Assembly (NCBI GenBank): GCA_049840475.1
Contig: JASGKX010000003.1
Location: forward strand, 620,001-684,000
DNA length: 64,000 nt
Direction: 5' to 3'
From: JBGVSA01 sp049840475
GTDB taxonomy: Bacteria; Pseudomonadota; Gammaproteobacteria; Burkholderiales; Rhodocyclaceae
The position numbers and the translations under genes were made by a program. Positions 34,135 through 42,367 of the stretch are shown in pieces. Position 1 is the first letter of the stretch; each line of letters opens with the position of its first letter. The notes beneath the pieces were generated by a model, which ran no database searches, had not been told where the DNA came from, and saw only the letters and a program-made list of their open reading frames with translations.

Positions 34135-34220
34135 GCCGCACCCCGTTGGCTGGTTGCGCGACACATTCCGGCCACCACCTGGGCGGCATGACCGGCTCTC
34201 TGTTCGGTCTTGCTGTTCAT
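34131..34220 (-). CDS. Small ORF (29 aa) with strong RBS, coupled to the ABC permease
   Basis: ATG at 34220 is preceded by GAGGAGACTGGA (good Shine-Dalgarno, about 7-bp spacing). The product starts MNSKTEQRAGHAAQVVAGMC and has no TM helix. Its TGA overlaps the permease ATG as ATGA. It fills the 155-bp gap after the isomerase gene. It may be a leader ORF for translational coupling, a genuine microprotein, or chance; no homologue is recognised. Confidence 0.45.
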   Translation of the reverse strand: MNSKTEQRAGHAAQVVAGMCRATSQRGAA

Positions 34221-34289
34221 TCCAGTCTCCTCAATCGTGGCGCTTGTGTTTGTTGTACGCGCTCATGACTCCTGATTGTGTTCCAGCTT

Positions 34290-35123
34290 CTAGCAATGTG
34301 CGAGGTGACGCTCCTTGCAGGTGACGAGGACTTCATCGCCGGGCCGCTTCCACCAGTTGTTGGCAGAGAAGATCTCCACCTCATGGAAGCCATCGTAGCC
34401 CTGCTCTTCCACCGCGCGGCGCAGCGCACGGATGTCGATGACGCCATCGCCCATCATGCCGCGATCAAGCAGCAGGTCGGTCGTCGGCGCGAGCCAGTCA
34501 CAGATGTGAAAGGCCAACAGGCGGCGCCGGCCGGCTCGCTGGATCTGTGCGAACAGTTGCGGGTCCCACCATACGTGGTAGACGTCCAGCGCGATGCCAA
34601 GACCATCGTCGCCCAGCTCGTCGCACAGGTCGTTGGCATGCGCCATGGTATTCACGCACGCACGATCCGCCGCGTACATCGGGTGCAATGGCTCGATTGC
34701 CAGCGGCATGCCGACTTCGCGCGAATACTGCAACAGCGTGCCGATACCGTCGCGCACCTGCGCCCGCGCACCGGCGATGTCACGCGAACCGGCCGGCAGC
34801 CCGCCCACCACCAGAACGAGGCATTTCGCGCCGAGCGCGAGGGCTTCGTCGACCGCTCGGCGGTTGTCATCCAACGCCGCCTGACGTCCGGCCGCATCGG
34901 CAGCGGGGAACATGCCACCGCGGCAATAGCCGGTCACGGTCAGATCGTTGGCGCGAATGCGGCGCGCGGCTTCCGCCAGCCCCAGGTCGGCAACCTGATC
35001 GCGCCACGGCGAAATACCGCGAATGCCATGACGCGCGCAGCCGTCGATGATGGCGTCGAGCTTCCACTGCTGGCGCACCGTTGCTGTATTAAGCGACAAC
35101 TGTTCGGGACGCGGCGCGCTCAT
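34290..35123 (-). CDS. Sugar phosphate isomerase/epimerase-like TIM-barrel protein
   Basis: 277 residues of the xylose-isomerase-like TIM barrel (AP_endonuc_2): LDAIIDGCARHGIRGISPWRDQVADLGLAEAARRI, later LAIEPLHPMYA (metal Glu), LGIALDVYHVWWDP (metal Asp/His) and FHEVEIFS (last metal Glu). Metal ligands are in the expected order, so it should be an active isomerase or epimerase on a sugar or keto-sugar. It overlaps the DUF993 gene by 4 bp (ATGA). Confidence 0.88.
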   Translation of the reverse strand: MSAPRPEQLSLNTATVRQQWKLDAIIDGCARHGIRGISPWRDQVADLGLAEAARRIRANDLTVTGYCRGGMFPAADAAGRQAALDDNRRAVDEALALGAKCLVLVVGGLPAGSRDIAGARAQVRDGIGTLLQYSREVGMPLAIEPLHPMYAADRACVNTMAHANDLCDELGDDGLGIALDVYHVWWDPQLFAQIQRAGRRRLLAFHICDWLAPTTDLLLDRGMMGDGVIDIRALRRAVEEQGYDGFHEVEIFSANNWWKRPGDEVLVTCKERHLAHC

Positions 35124-36286
35124 GCTTCCACCCCATGGATCGCCATGTACTGACGCATGCGGCGCGTGGCGAGTTCGACGTCATCGAAGAGCCCCGCGTC
35201 GTCCGCCAACCGGAACAGCTCGCAGTAATGCGCCAGGCTGCGCGCACTTTGCTGACCGCCGACCATGGCGAAATGATCCTGATGTCCGTTGAGCCAGGCC
35301 ATGAAGACCACGCCCGATTTATAGAAGCGCGTCGGTGCGCGGAAGATGTGGCGCGACAGCGGCACGGTGGGTGCCAGCGTGGCGTGGAACGCATCCACGT
35401 CGCCATTCGCCAGCGATTGCAGCGCGCTGGCCGCAGCCGGCGCAATGGCATCGAAGATGCCCAGCAAGGCGTCTGAATACCCCTGCGTGTCGCCCGCGAT
35501 CAGTTCGGCATAGTTGAAGTCATCGCCCGTGTACATGCGCACGGTGCTCGGCAGGCGGCGACGCATGGCGATTTCTTTGTCTTTGTCGAGCAGAGATATC
35601 TTGATGCCGTCGATGTTGCGCGCGTACTCATTGATGAGCGACACGCACACATCCATGGCTGCATCCAGATCCTTGTGCCCCCAATAGCCCGACAACGCCG
35701 GGTCGAACATGTCGCCCAGCCAATGAAGAATCACCGGCTGTCGAACCTGCCGCAGGATGTGCCCATATACGCGCAGATAGTCATCGGGCGACGTTGCGGC
35801 AGCGGCGAGCGCGCGGCTCGCCATCAGGATGATGCGACCGCCCGCCGCTTCGACCGCTGCGACCTGCTCTTCGTACGCGGCGATCACATCATCGATGCGG
35901 ACCTTGCCGGACGGCTGCAACTGGTCAGTGCCAACGCCGCTGGCGATCAGCGCACCGGGGAAGTCCTTCGCCTGCTCTACGCTGCGGCGGATCAGTTCCA
36001 GCGAAGTCAGCCAGTCCAGCCCCATGCCACGCTGCGCGGTGTCCATCGCTTCGGCAACACCGAGACCCAGCGAAAACAGATGACGCCGATAGCGCAGCGT
36101 GGCGTCCCAGTCGATGGCCGCAGTCAGCCACGGATCGTGCTGCGCAAACGGATTGGCGACGACGTGCGCTGCCGAAAACGCCACGCGATTGAATGCGGTG
36201 GACGTCGGCGAAGCCCAGCAGCGTTCGCCCTTGATGGCACATGACGCGAGCTTGCCGTCGTGATCGATGAGTTTGATGGTCGCCAT
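35120..36286 (-). CDS. DUF993 family protein (dihydrodipicolinate-synthase-like barrel)
   Basis: 388 residues. The N-terminus (MATIKLIDHDGKLASCAIKG) and conserved segments VVANPFAQHDPW, GLGVAEAMDTAQRGMGLDW, VIAAYEEQVAAVEAAGGRIILMASRALA, VILHWLGDMFDPALSGYWG and IDGIKISLLDKDKE identify DUF993. The Lys in GIKISLLD is where the Schiff-base Lys sits in DapA-like aldolases. The reaction is unknown. DUF993, Gfo/Idh oxidoreductase and TIM-barrel isomerase genes recur together, which suggests a common sugar or cyclitol pathway. Confidence 0.87.
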   Translation of the reverse strand: MATIKLIDHDGKLASCAIKGERCWASPTSTAFNRVAFSAAHVVANPFAQHDPWLTAAIDWDATLRYRRHLFSLGLGVAEAMDTAQRGMGLDWLTSLELIRRSVEQAKDFPGALIASGVGTDQLQPSGKVRIDDVIAAYEEQVAAVEAAGGRIILMASRALAAAATSPDDYLRVYGHILRQVRQPVILHWLGDMFDPALSGYWGHKDLDAAMDVCVSLINEYARNIDGIKISLLDKDKEIAMRRRLPSTVRMYTGDDFNYAELIAGDTQGYSDALLGIFDAIAPAAASALQSLANGDVDAFHATLAPTVPLSRHIFRAPTRFYKSGVVFMAWLNGHQDHFAMVGGQQSARSLAHYCELFRLADDAGLFDDVELATRRMRQYMAIHGVEA

Positions 36287-36289
36287 GCC

Positions 36290-37441
36290 TCAGGCCTCCA
36301 GCGAAGGCACGTCCACCCAACGACGCTCGCGCCAGCTCTCCAAGCCGAGTTCGACCAGTTGCACGCCCTTGGCGGCTTCGAGCAGGTTCCACGTGTAGGG
36401 GGTGTCTTCCACCACGTGGCGGAGGAACAACTCCCACTGCACTTTGAAAGCGTTGTCGTATTGCGTGGTGTTGGGGACTTCGGCCCAATCGCCGAAAAAG
36501 TCATGCGTGTTGCGCACGTCCGGGTTCCACACCGGCTTGGGCGTGTTGACGCGCGACTGCGTCCAGCAATCAGTGAGGCCGGCGACCGCTGAACCGTGGG
36601 TGCCATCCACCTGAAATGTGACCAGATCGTCACGGCGCACGCGCACGCACCACGAACTGTTCATCTGCACGATCACGCCGTTTTCGAGTTCGAAGGTGGC
36701 ATAGGCGGCGTCATCCGCCGTGGCGTCATAAGGCTTGCCCTGCTCGTCCCAGCGTTGCGGAATGTGCGTTGCGCCCAGACAGGACACGCTCCTGACTTTG
36801 CCGAACACATTGTCTATCACGTAGCGCCAGTGGCACAGCATGTCGAGGATGATGCCGCCGCCATCCTCGGAACGGTAATTCCAAGACGGGCGCTGGATTG
36901 GCTGCAGATCGCCTTCGAACACCCAATAGCCAAACTCGCCGCGCACCGACAATACACGGCCGAAGAAGCCCGCCTCATTGAGCATCTGCAGTTTGCGCAG
37001 ACCGGGCAACCACAATTTGTCCTGCACCACGCCGTGCTTGACGCCCGCCGCCTTGGCAGCGTGATAGATGCTCATCGCCTCGGCCAGATTGGTCGCCACT
37101 GGCTTTTCGGAATAAACATGCTTGCCGGCCGCGATGGCCTGCTTGAGCAGACCGGGGCGCGCTTGCGTGGTGGCCGCGTCAAAGAAGATGGTGTCGTCCG
37201 GATTGCGCAGCGCGCCTTCCAGGTCGGTGGTGTAGCGCTCGATGCCATGGGCGCGAGCGAGTGCGGCGATCTTGTCGCGATTGCGCCCCACGAGGATCGG
37301 GTCCGGCATCAGCCGGTCGCCGTTGGACAGGGCCACGCCACCCTGCCTGCGGATTTCCACGATGGAACGGATCAGATGCTGGTTCATCCCCATGCGGCCG
37401 GTGACGCCGTTCATGATGATGCCGATGCGCTGCAAAGCCAT
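36290..37441 (-). CDS. Gfo/Idh/MocA family oxidoreductase
   Basis: 383 residues; first gene of the operon. It has an N-terminal Rossmann domain (IGIIMNGVTGRMGMNQHLIRSI), the conserved EKP of the family (GKHVYSEKPVATNLAEAM) and a C-terminal alpha/beta domain with GGIILDMLCHWRYVIDNVFG, where the catalytic His of the GGxxxDxxxH region lies. NAD(P)-dependent oxidation of a sugar, sugar acid or cyclitol is expected. Its promoter carries the TetR operator. The next gene starts 3 bp after its stop. Confidence 0.92.
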   Translation of the reverse strand: MALQRIGIIMNGVTGRMGMNQHLIRSIVEIRRQGGVALSNGDRLMPDPILVGRNRDKIAALARAHGIERYTTDLEGALRNPDDTIFFDAATTQARPGLLKQAIAAGKHVYSEKPVATNLAEAMSIYHAAKAAGVKHGVVQDKLWLPGLRKLQMLNEAGFFGRVLSVRGEFGYWVFEGDLQPIQRPSWNYRSEDGGGIILDMLCHWRYVIDNVFGKVRSVSCLGATHIPQRWDEQGKPYDATADDAAYATFELENGVIVQMNSSWCVRVRRDDLVTFQVDGTHGSAVAGLTDCWTQSRVNTPKPVWNPDVRNTHDFFGDWAEVPNTTQYDNAFKVQWELFLRHVVEDTPYTWNLLEAAKGVQLVELGLESWRERRWVDVPSLEA

Positions 37442-37621
37442 GTCGTCTCCTCTGTCAGGCGGGCTTCGATATGCCCGTCATTGTTACTCGTCGGTTTTAT
37501 TTTCTTTGGCGACGGCGCCTTATCCAAGGCCGGTCGAATATGCGCGAAAGCCCCTGTGCCAAAGGCGCTTTCATCGAAATTTCGGGGAGCGTTATTTGCT
37601 CCGCCTTCGCCGCAACAGTTG

Positions 37622-37668
37622 TTACCGATTGGTTAATTGAATGCTAGCAGCGCCTTGATCTCGGTCAA
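37622..37668 (-). promoter_or_regulatory. Promoter and TetR operator of the Gfo/Idh-DUF993-isomerase-ABC operon
   Basis: On the minus strand, -35 TTGACC (37668-37663), a 16-bp spacer and -10 TAGCAT (37646-37641) are followed by the operator TTACCGATTGGTTAA (37622-37636, plus-strand reading). Architecture and 16-bp spacer match the tetR promoter, and the 20-bp box differs from that site at only two central bases. The operator lies about 180 bp before the first start codon. Confidence 0.75.
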
Positions 37669-37786
37669 GAACGTTTTGATCGGGATATACCCGCATGCCG
37701 AACGTCGGGCATGCGGTTTGCGATCGGCTGAGGAAGCGCGGTAAAAATGCACGGCGCATATGCCGTTCGGATTCTTCTTGCACGCC

Positions 37787-37821
37787 CTCCTACAGCGCTG
37801 ATCACCCTGCTCCTACAGCGC
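37787..37821 (+). repeat. Two 12-bp direct repeats upstream of the small lipoprotein gene
   Basis: CTCCTACAGCGC occurs at 37787-37798 and again at 37810-37821, a 23-bp period (about two helical turns). It lies 93-127 bp upstream of the lipoprotein start. Possible tandem regulator sites; the regulator is unknown. Confidence 0.55.
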
Positions 37822-37913
37822 GCCAAATCGGATTGACCAAAGATTCAGACACAGGCCACAACGCTGCACTTGGGCCCGAAGGAATTCCAACTGACAGACA
37901 GAAGGGAAAAGCC

Positions 37914-38339
37914 ATGATGAATCTGACGAACGCAGGCTTTGCATCGCGGCGCGTGGCGTTGGCGCTGATTGCTTCGGCGGCAATGCTCAGCGCGTGCGGT
38001 GGCGATGACGCCAGTGGCGATCTTGGCGACGGAGGGCCGATCCCGGATTCGATCACCATCAGCTCGCTGGATGGCCCGAGCGGCGGCACGGTGGGTCAGC
38101 CCACGAGCCTCAAAGTGAAGGTGGTCACCTCAGGGAACATTGCCGACAACGAGATCACATACAAATGGGAGCAGACCGAAGGTACGCCGACCATCAATGT
38201 CACTCAGGACAATGGCGCGCATGACTCGCAGCTAACGTTCTATCCGGTAGCGCCCGGCAACGTTACCTATAAGGTGACGGCGACGGCGCGCGGCAAGACC
38301 GCGTCGCAATCGAAGTCGGTACCGATCTCGGCGCCCTGA
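37914..38339 (+). CDS. Small secreted lipoprotein with an Ig/PKD-like domain
   Basis: 141 residues from ATG 37914 (GAAGGG 7 bp upstream). The signal RRVALALIASAAMLSAC ends in a clear lipobox, then GGDDASGDLGDGG linker. The remaining about 90 residues read as a beta-sandwich: DSITISSLDGPSGGTVGQPTSLKVKV, NEITYKWEQTEGTPTI, QLTFYPVAPGNVTYKVTATARG. The pattern (PSGGTVGQPTSLKV... YKWEQ) resembles PKD/Ig-like folds. It is a single-gene unit of unknown role, probably surface- or periplasm-facing. Confidence 0.72.
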   Translation: MMNLTNAGFASRRVALALIASAAMLSACGGDDASGDLGDGGPIPDSITISSLDGPSGGTVGQPTSLKVKVVTSGNIADNEITYKWEQTEGTPTINVTQDNGAHDSQLTFYPVAPGNVTYKVTATARGKTASQSKSVPISAP

Positions 38340-38416
38340 TCAAAACGTGCGAGATACACGGTGCGGTGATCGATTCCGGTCGCCGCGTTGTCATCTCCGT
38401 CCACGCAGAAAGGTAT

Positions 38417-38719
38417 TCAGGAACTGGCAGTCGGCGGCACGATCTCGTACCCATGGTCCTCAAGAAGACGGATGGCTGCCTGAATGCGTAGATGATGGCG
38501 CGAGCGGTGCGCGCCACTGCCCAGGCGCGGCCAGTTTTCGGGGAATAGACCCTGGGCTTCGAGCCAGAGGCGGATATTCTCGATGCCCTTGGGCCCCACG
38601 CCCGGCAGACGGCGAATGACGCGGTAGTCCAGCGCCAGGACTTCGTCTGCGGAGAATTGGACTTTATCGAACAGTCCACGCAGCGCGTTCAGCTCACGCG
38701 TAGGCAGCGATTGAGCCAT
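38417..38719 (-). CDS. Small helix-hairpin-helix protein
   Basis: 100 residues from ATG 38719. The centre (VLALDYRVIRRLPGVGPKGIENIRLWLEAQGL) contains a helix-hairpin-helix with the GVGP hairpin, as in the RNA polymerase alpha C-terminal domain and DNA repair proteins. A basic segment RSRHHLRIQAAIRLL follows. It could bind DNA non-specifically. No closer family is recognised; it converges with the upstream lipoprotein gene. Confidence 0.7.
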   Translation of the reverse strand: MAQSLPTRELNALRGLFDKVQFSADEVLALDYRVIRRLPGVGPKGIENIRLWLEAQGLFPENWPRLGSGAHRSRHHLRIQAAIRLLEDHGYEIVPPTASS

Positions 38720-38871
38720 GGCGCAGCGTCCTTCTGCGGGGCGTACACATTCGACACATGGATGAGTGCTCCCGGTTGACGGTCGCCCCATGGTACGAAG
38801 TCGTCCTTCGGACGCCAACGAAGAAAAATTCCAAAGCTCTGCGTCAGCGCCGCTAAGCGCGCAGCGTTACC

Positions 38872-40311
38872 TTAGCTCGCGCGCTCGGCCTCCTGGGTGC
38901 CCCCGTCGGCGGGCTTGTCGTGATGGTGGCCAGAGATATCGGCACCGGCATGGCGCGGGAGAGACGTCAGAATAATCAGCGACGATGCCGACACCAGCCC
39001 CACTACGATGAATGCCGGCAAAAAGTCGGCGGCAACCACGGTAGCGTGCCCTTGCACAAAGCTCGACATCTGGAGCGCAAACGCTCCGACCGTCACCCCG
39101 GTCCCCGCAGCCAACTGCTGTACGACGCTGGCAAGACTCGTCGCCTGGCTCATGTTGGGCTGCTCGATGTCGGCGTACGACAGCGCGTTGAGGCTCGTGA
39201 ATTGCAGCGACCGCAAGCAGCCGCCCACCAGCAGGGTGCCGATGATCAGCATGTGCGGCGTGGTGTCGGTGAACATGCCGATGATCATGAGCGACAGCGC
39301 GGTGGCGATGGCATTGGCAATCAACACACGCCGGAAGCCGAATCTGCGAAGAATCGACGCCGCGATGGTCTTCATGAACAACGCGCCGGCCGCCGACGCG
39401 CAGGTGAGCAAGCCCGATTCGAATGAGTTGAGCCCAAAACCGAGTTGCAGCATCAGTGGCAGCAAGAACGGAATCGCACCGATGCCGATGCGGAAGAAAA
39501 ACCCGCCGACCACGCCGGTACGAAATGTCTGCAGACGGAACAGGTCGAGGTTGAGCAAAGGGTGCGGATTGCGTCTGGCGAAGTATAGATACGCCGCGAC
39601 CAATGCACCGCCCCCCACCACGCACGCGACCGATGCCGTGGCCGACACCATGTGACGCCCCGCCGTCGCCAGCCCCAGCATCAGGCTCGACAAGCCGACG
39701 GCCGACAGGATGAAGCCACGCCAGTCCAGCGGTTTGACGTTGTCTTCCTTGAGGTTTTCGATGTACTTGGCGGCCAGCACAATGCCCACGATGCTGATCG
39801 GAATATTGATGAAGAAAATCCACCGCCAGTGAAAGTACGTGGTGATGAAGCCACCCAGCGGCGGCCCGATCACCGGGCCGACGAGTGCTGGAATGGTCAG
39901 GTAACTCAATGAGCGAACCAGCTCTGCCTTGGTCGTCGTGCGCAACACGACCAGGCGCCCGACCGGCACCATCATCGCCCCGCCCATGCCTTGCACGAAT
40001 CGCGCGGCGACGAATCCGGCCAGCGAGCCCGATAGGGCACACAGGATCGACCCGCCCATGAACATCGCAATGGCCGAACGGAACACTTTTCGTGCACCAA
40101 AGCGATCGGCCATCCAGCCGCTGATGGGAATGAATACCGCAAGACTCACCAAGTACGAGGTGAGTGCAAGCTTGAGTGCGATAGGGTCTTCGTTCAGGTC
40201 ACGTGCAATGGTGGGCAGCGATGTCGCGATGACGGTCGAGTCCATGTTCTCCATGAACAACGCACACGCCACGATCATCGGCACCAAAACGGCCTTTGGA
40301 ATGCGAATCAA
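38872..40311 (-). CDS. MFS drug:H+ antiporter (DHA2 / EmrB-QacA-like)
   Basis: 479 residues if started at TTG 40311 (AGAGG 8 bp upstream); a GTG at 40332 is the alternative. There are about 12-14 TM helices. Motifs include MENMDSTVIATSLPTIARDL (TM1, DHA2 motif), GWMADRFGARKVFRSAI (motif A), RFVQGMGGAMMVPVGRLVVLR (motif B) and PALVGPVIGPPLGGFIT (motif C). The protein ends in a His-rich tail (ADISGHHHDKP). Export of a toxic compound by proton exchange is expected. No regulator gene is adjacent. Confidence 0.9.
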   Translation of the reverse strand: MIRIPKAVLVPMIVACALFMENMDSTVIATSLPTIARDLNEDPIALKLALTSYLVSLAVFIPISGWMADRFGARKVFRSAIAMFMGGSILCALSGSLAGFVAARFVQGMGGAMMVPVGRLVVLRTTTKAELVRSLSYLTIPALVGPVIGPPLGGFITTYFHWRWIFFINIPISIVGIVLAAKYIENLKEDNVKPLDWRGFILSAVGLSSLMLGLATAGRHMVSATASVACVVGGGALVAAYLYFARRNPHPLLNLDLFRLQTFRTGVVGGFFFRIGIGAIPFLLPLMLQLGFGLNSFESGLLTCASAAGALFMKTIAASILRRFGFRRVLIANAIATALSLMIIGMFTDTTPHMLIIGTLLVGGCLRSLQFTSLNALSYADIEQPNMSQATSLASVVQQLAAGTGVTVGAFALQMSSFVQGHATVVAADFLPAFIVVGLVSASSLIILTSLPRHAGADISGHHHDKPADGGTQEAERAS

Positions 40312-40442
40312 GGCAGGGACCTCTGTGAACACGGAGCCGCGAGCGCGTTCCGGGGTGCGAATTGTACTCCCGTGCCAAGCTTGATTGCGCACGGCAACAA
40401 TTGGAAATCTATGGAAATCCAGGCTCGCGCCGGCCCTTGCCG

Positions 40443-41330
40443 TCAGCGCTGCAAACGGGGGTTCAGAACGTCGCGCACGTGGTCGGTGACAAGATTGATC
40501 GCCACGATGGTGAGCAGCAGCGCGATGCCGGGAAAGAAGCTGATCCAGTACGTGCCCGACAGCAGGTACTTGTAGCCGTTGGCGATCAGCAGCCCGAGCG
40601 ACGGTTCCGTGACCGGCAGGCCAACGCCAAGGAAAGACAACGTGGCCTCCAGCGCAATGGCTGCCGCAATCTGCAAGGCGGCTACCACCAGCAGCGGCGG
40701 CATGCAATTGGGCAGCAAATGCCCGAGCAGAATACGCAGCGGCGGCAGGCCGAGCGAGCGAGCGGCTTCGATGTATTCCTTGCGGCGCTCGACCAACGCC
40801 ACGCTGCGCGCAGTGCGCGCGTAGTAAGCCCATTGCACGATGACCAACGCAAGGATCACCTTGTCGACGCCACGCCCGAACACGGCAATGAGCACCAGCG
40901 CTACAAGGATGCTGGGGAACGACAGTTGCAGATCCGCCACGCGCATCACCCACGCGTCGACAAAGCCGCCCGCGTACGCAGCCATCAGGCCAAGCAAGGT
41001 GCCAAGACATAGCGCAATGACAGTCGAGCCGGCCCCGACCATCAGGCTGATACGCAAACCGTACAGAATGGCCGACAGCATGTCGCGGCCCTGCTCGTCC
41101 GTGCCCAGCCAATAAGTGATGCCCGATACCTCGGCATGCGAGCCCGGCGGCAAGCGGCCATCGAGAATATCCAGTTGCTGCAGGTCATAGGGATTCTGCG
41201 GAGCGATCCAGGGTGCCAGCAACGCCAACACAATCAGCGCGGCCAGCAAGACCGCGCCGCCAGCCGCGACGCGATGTCCCCGGAACACGTCGCGAGCGCG
41301 ACCCAATGCCTGTTTAAGTGCTGCTGTCAT
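40443..41330 (-). CDS. Dipeptide/oligopeptide-type ABC transporter permease (DppC family)
   Basis: 295 residues from ATG 41330, overlapping the preceding permease by 4 bp (ATGA). Five to six TM helices; the N-terminal LAPWIAPQNPYDLQQLDILDGRLPPGSHAE and GTDEQGRDMLSAILYGLRISL are DppC/OppC signatures. The coupling loop is EYIEAARSLGLPPLRILLGHLLPN. No ATPase or binding protein gene is next to it. Confidence 0.93.
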   Translation of the reverse strand: MTAALKQALGRARDVFRGHRVAAGGAVLLAALIVLALLAPWIAPQNPYDLQQLDILDGRLPPGSHAEVSGITYWLGTDEQGRDMLSAILYGLRISLMVGAGSTVIALCLGTLLGLMAAYAGGFVDAWVMRVADLQLSFPSILVALVLIAVFGRGVDKVILALVIVQWAYYARTARSVALVERRKEYIEAARSLGLPPLRILLGHLLPNCMPPLLVVAALQIAAAIALEATLSFLGVGLPVTEPSLGLLIANGYKYLLSGTYWISFFPGIALLLTIVAINLVTDHVRDVLNPRLQR

Positions 41331-42304
41331 GGGCGCTCCTCCGCCGCGCGAACACGCGGATCGAGCACCGAATACAACAGGTCGACGACCAGATTGATGA
41401 CAATGAAGACCAGCACCACCACCATCAGGTACGCGACGATCACCGGGCGGTCCAGCACGTCGATGGAATCGATCAGCAGCTTGCCCATGCCGGGCCACGC
41501 GAAGACCGATTCGGTCACCACTGCAAAGGCAATCAGCGAGCCGAACTCCAGACCGATCACCGTGACAATGGGCACGAGAATGTTCTTCAACACGTGTACG
41601 CCGATGATGCGTGACGATGTCAGCCCCTTGGCCCGCGCGAACTTTACGTAGTCCTGCGCCAACGCCTCGCGCGTACCGGCGCGGGTGAGGCGAATGATCA
41701 AGGACATCTTGTAGAGCGCAAGGTTGAACGCCGGCAGCAACAGATGGCGCCATCCTTCCGCCGAGAAGATCGACAGTCCTATGCCGAAGACCTCGCGCGT
41801 CGGCCCGCGTCCGCTCGCCGGCAACCAGCCGAGGTACACCGCGAACAACATGATCAGCATGAGACCGACCCAGAAGGTCGGCAGTGAAAATCCGAGGATC
41901 GAGCCGGTCATGATCGAGCGCCCCGCCCACGAGTCGGGCCGGAACCCCGCCCACAGACCGAACGGAATGCCAAACAGCACAGAAATAATGAGCGCACCGA
42001 CGGCAAGTTCAAACGTGGCCGGCATGCGCTCGCCGATGAGCGACAGCGCGGGCACGCCCTGCGCAAATGAGCGCCCGAGGTCGCCATGCAGCGCGTGACC
42101 GATGAAGCCCAGGTATTGCTGCCACAAGGGTTTGTCCAACCCGAGTGCTGCGATCGTGCGCGCGATTTCCGCCTGATCCGCCTGCGGACTCACGAAGATC
42201 TCAACCGGATTGCCAATGGCATATACCGCCACGAACACCAATACGGACATGGCGAACAAGGCAGCAATGGCTTGCAGGGAGCGGCGCAACAGAAAGGCAA
42301 TCAT
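41327..42304 (-). CDS. Dipeptide/oligopeptide-type ABC transporter permease (DppB family)
   Basis: 325 residues from ATG 42304: FLLRRSLQAIAALFAMSVLVF start, conserved DKPLWQQYLGFIGHALHGDLGRSF, coupling EALAQDYVKFARAKGLTSSRIIGVHVLKN, and the C-terminal ESVFAWPGMGKLLIDSIDVLDRPVI. It is the first gene of a two-permease unit with DppC. Without ATPases nearby the system must borrow energising subunits from elsewhere or be incomplete. Confidence 0.93.
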   Translation of the reverse strand: MIAFLLRRSLQAIAALFAMSVLVFVAVYAIGNPVEIFVSPQADQAEIARTIAALGLDKPLWQQYLGFIGHALHGDLGRSFAQGVPALSLIGERMPATFELAVGALIISVLFGIPFGLWAGFRPDSWAGRSIMTGSILGFSLPTFWVGLMLIMLFAVYLGWLPASGRGPTREVFGIGLSIFSAEGWRHLLLPAFNLALYKMSLIIRLTRAGTREALAQDYVKFARAKGLTSSRIIGVHVLKNILVPIVTVIGLEFGSLIAFAVVTESVFAWPGMGKLLIDSIDVLDRPVIVAYLMVVVLVFIVINLVVDLLYSVLDPRVRAAEERP

Positions 42305-42367
42305 CGCGCCAGAGTATAGCCTGAGGGCATACCCGCACACGCCTTATGCCCATCTGCTGCTGCGCTG

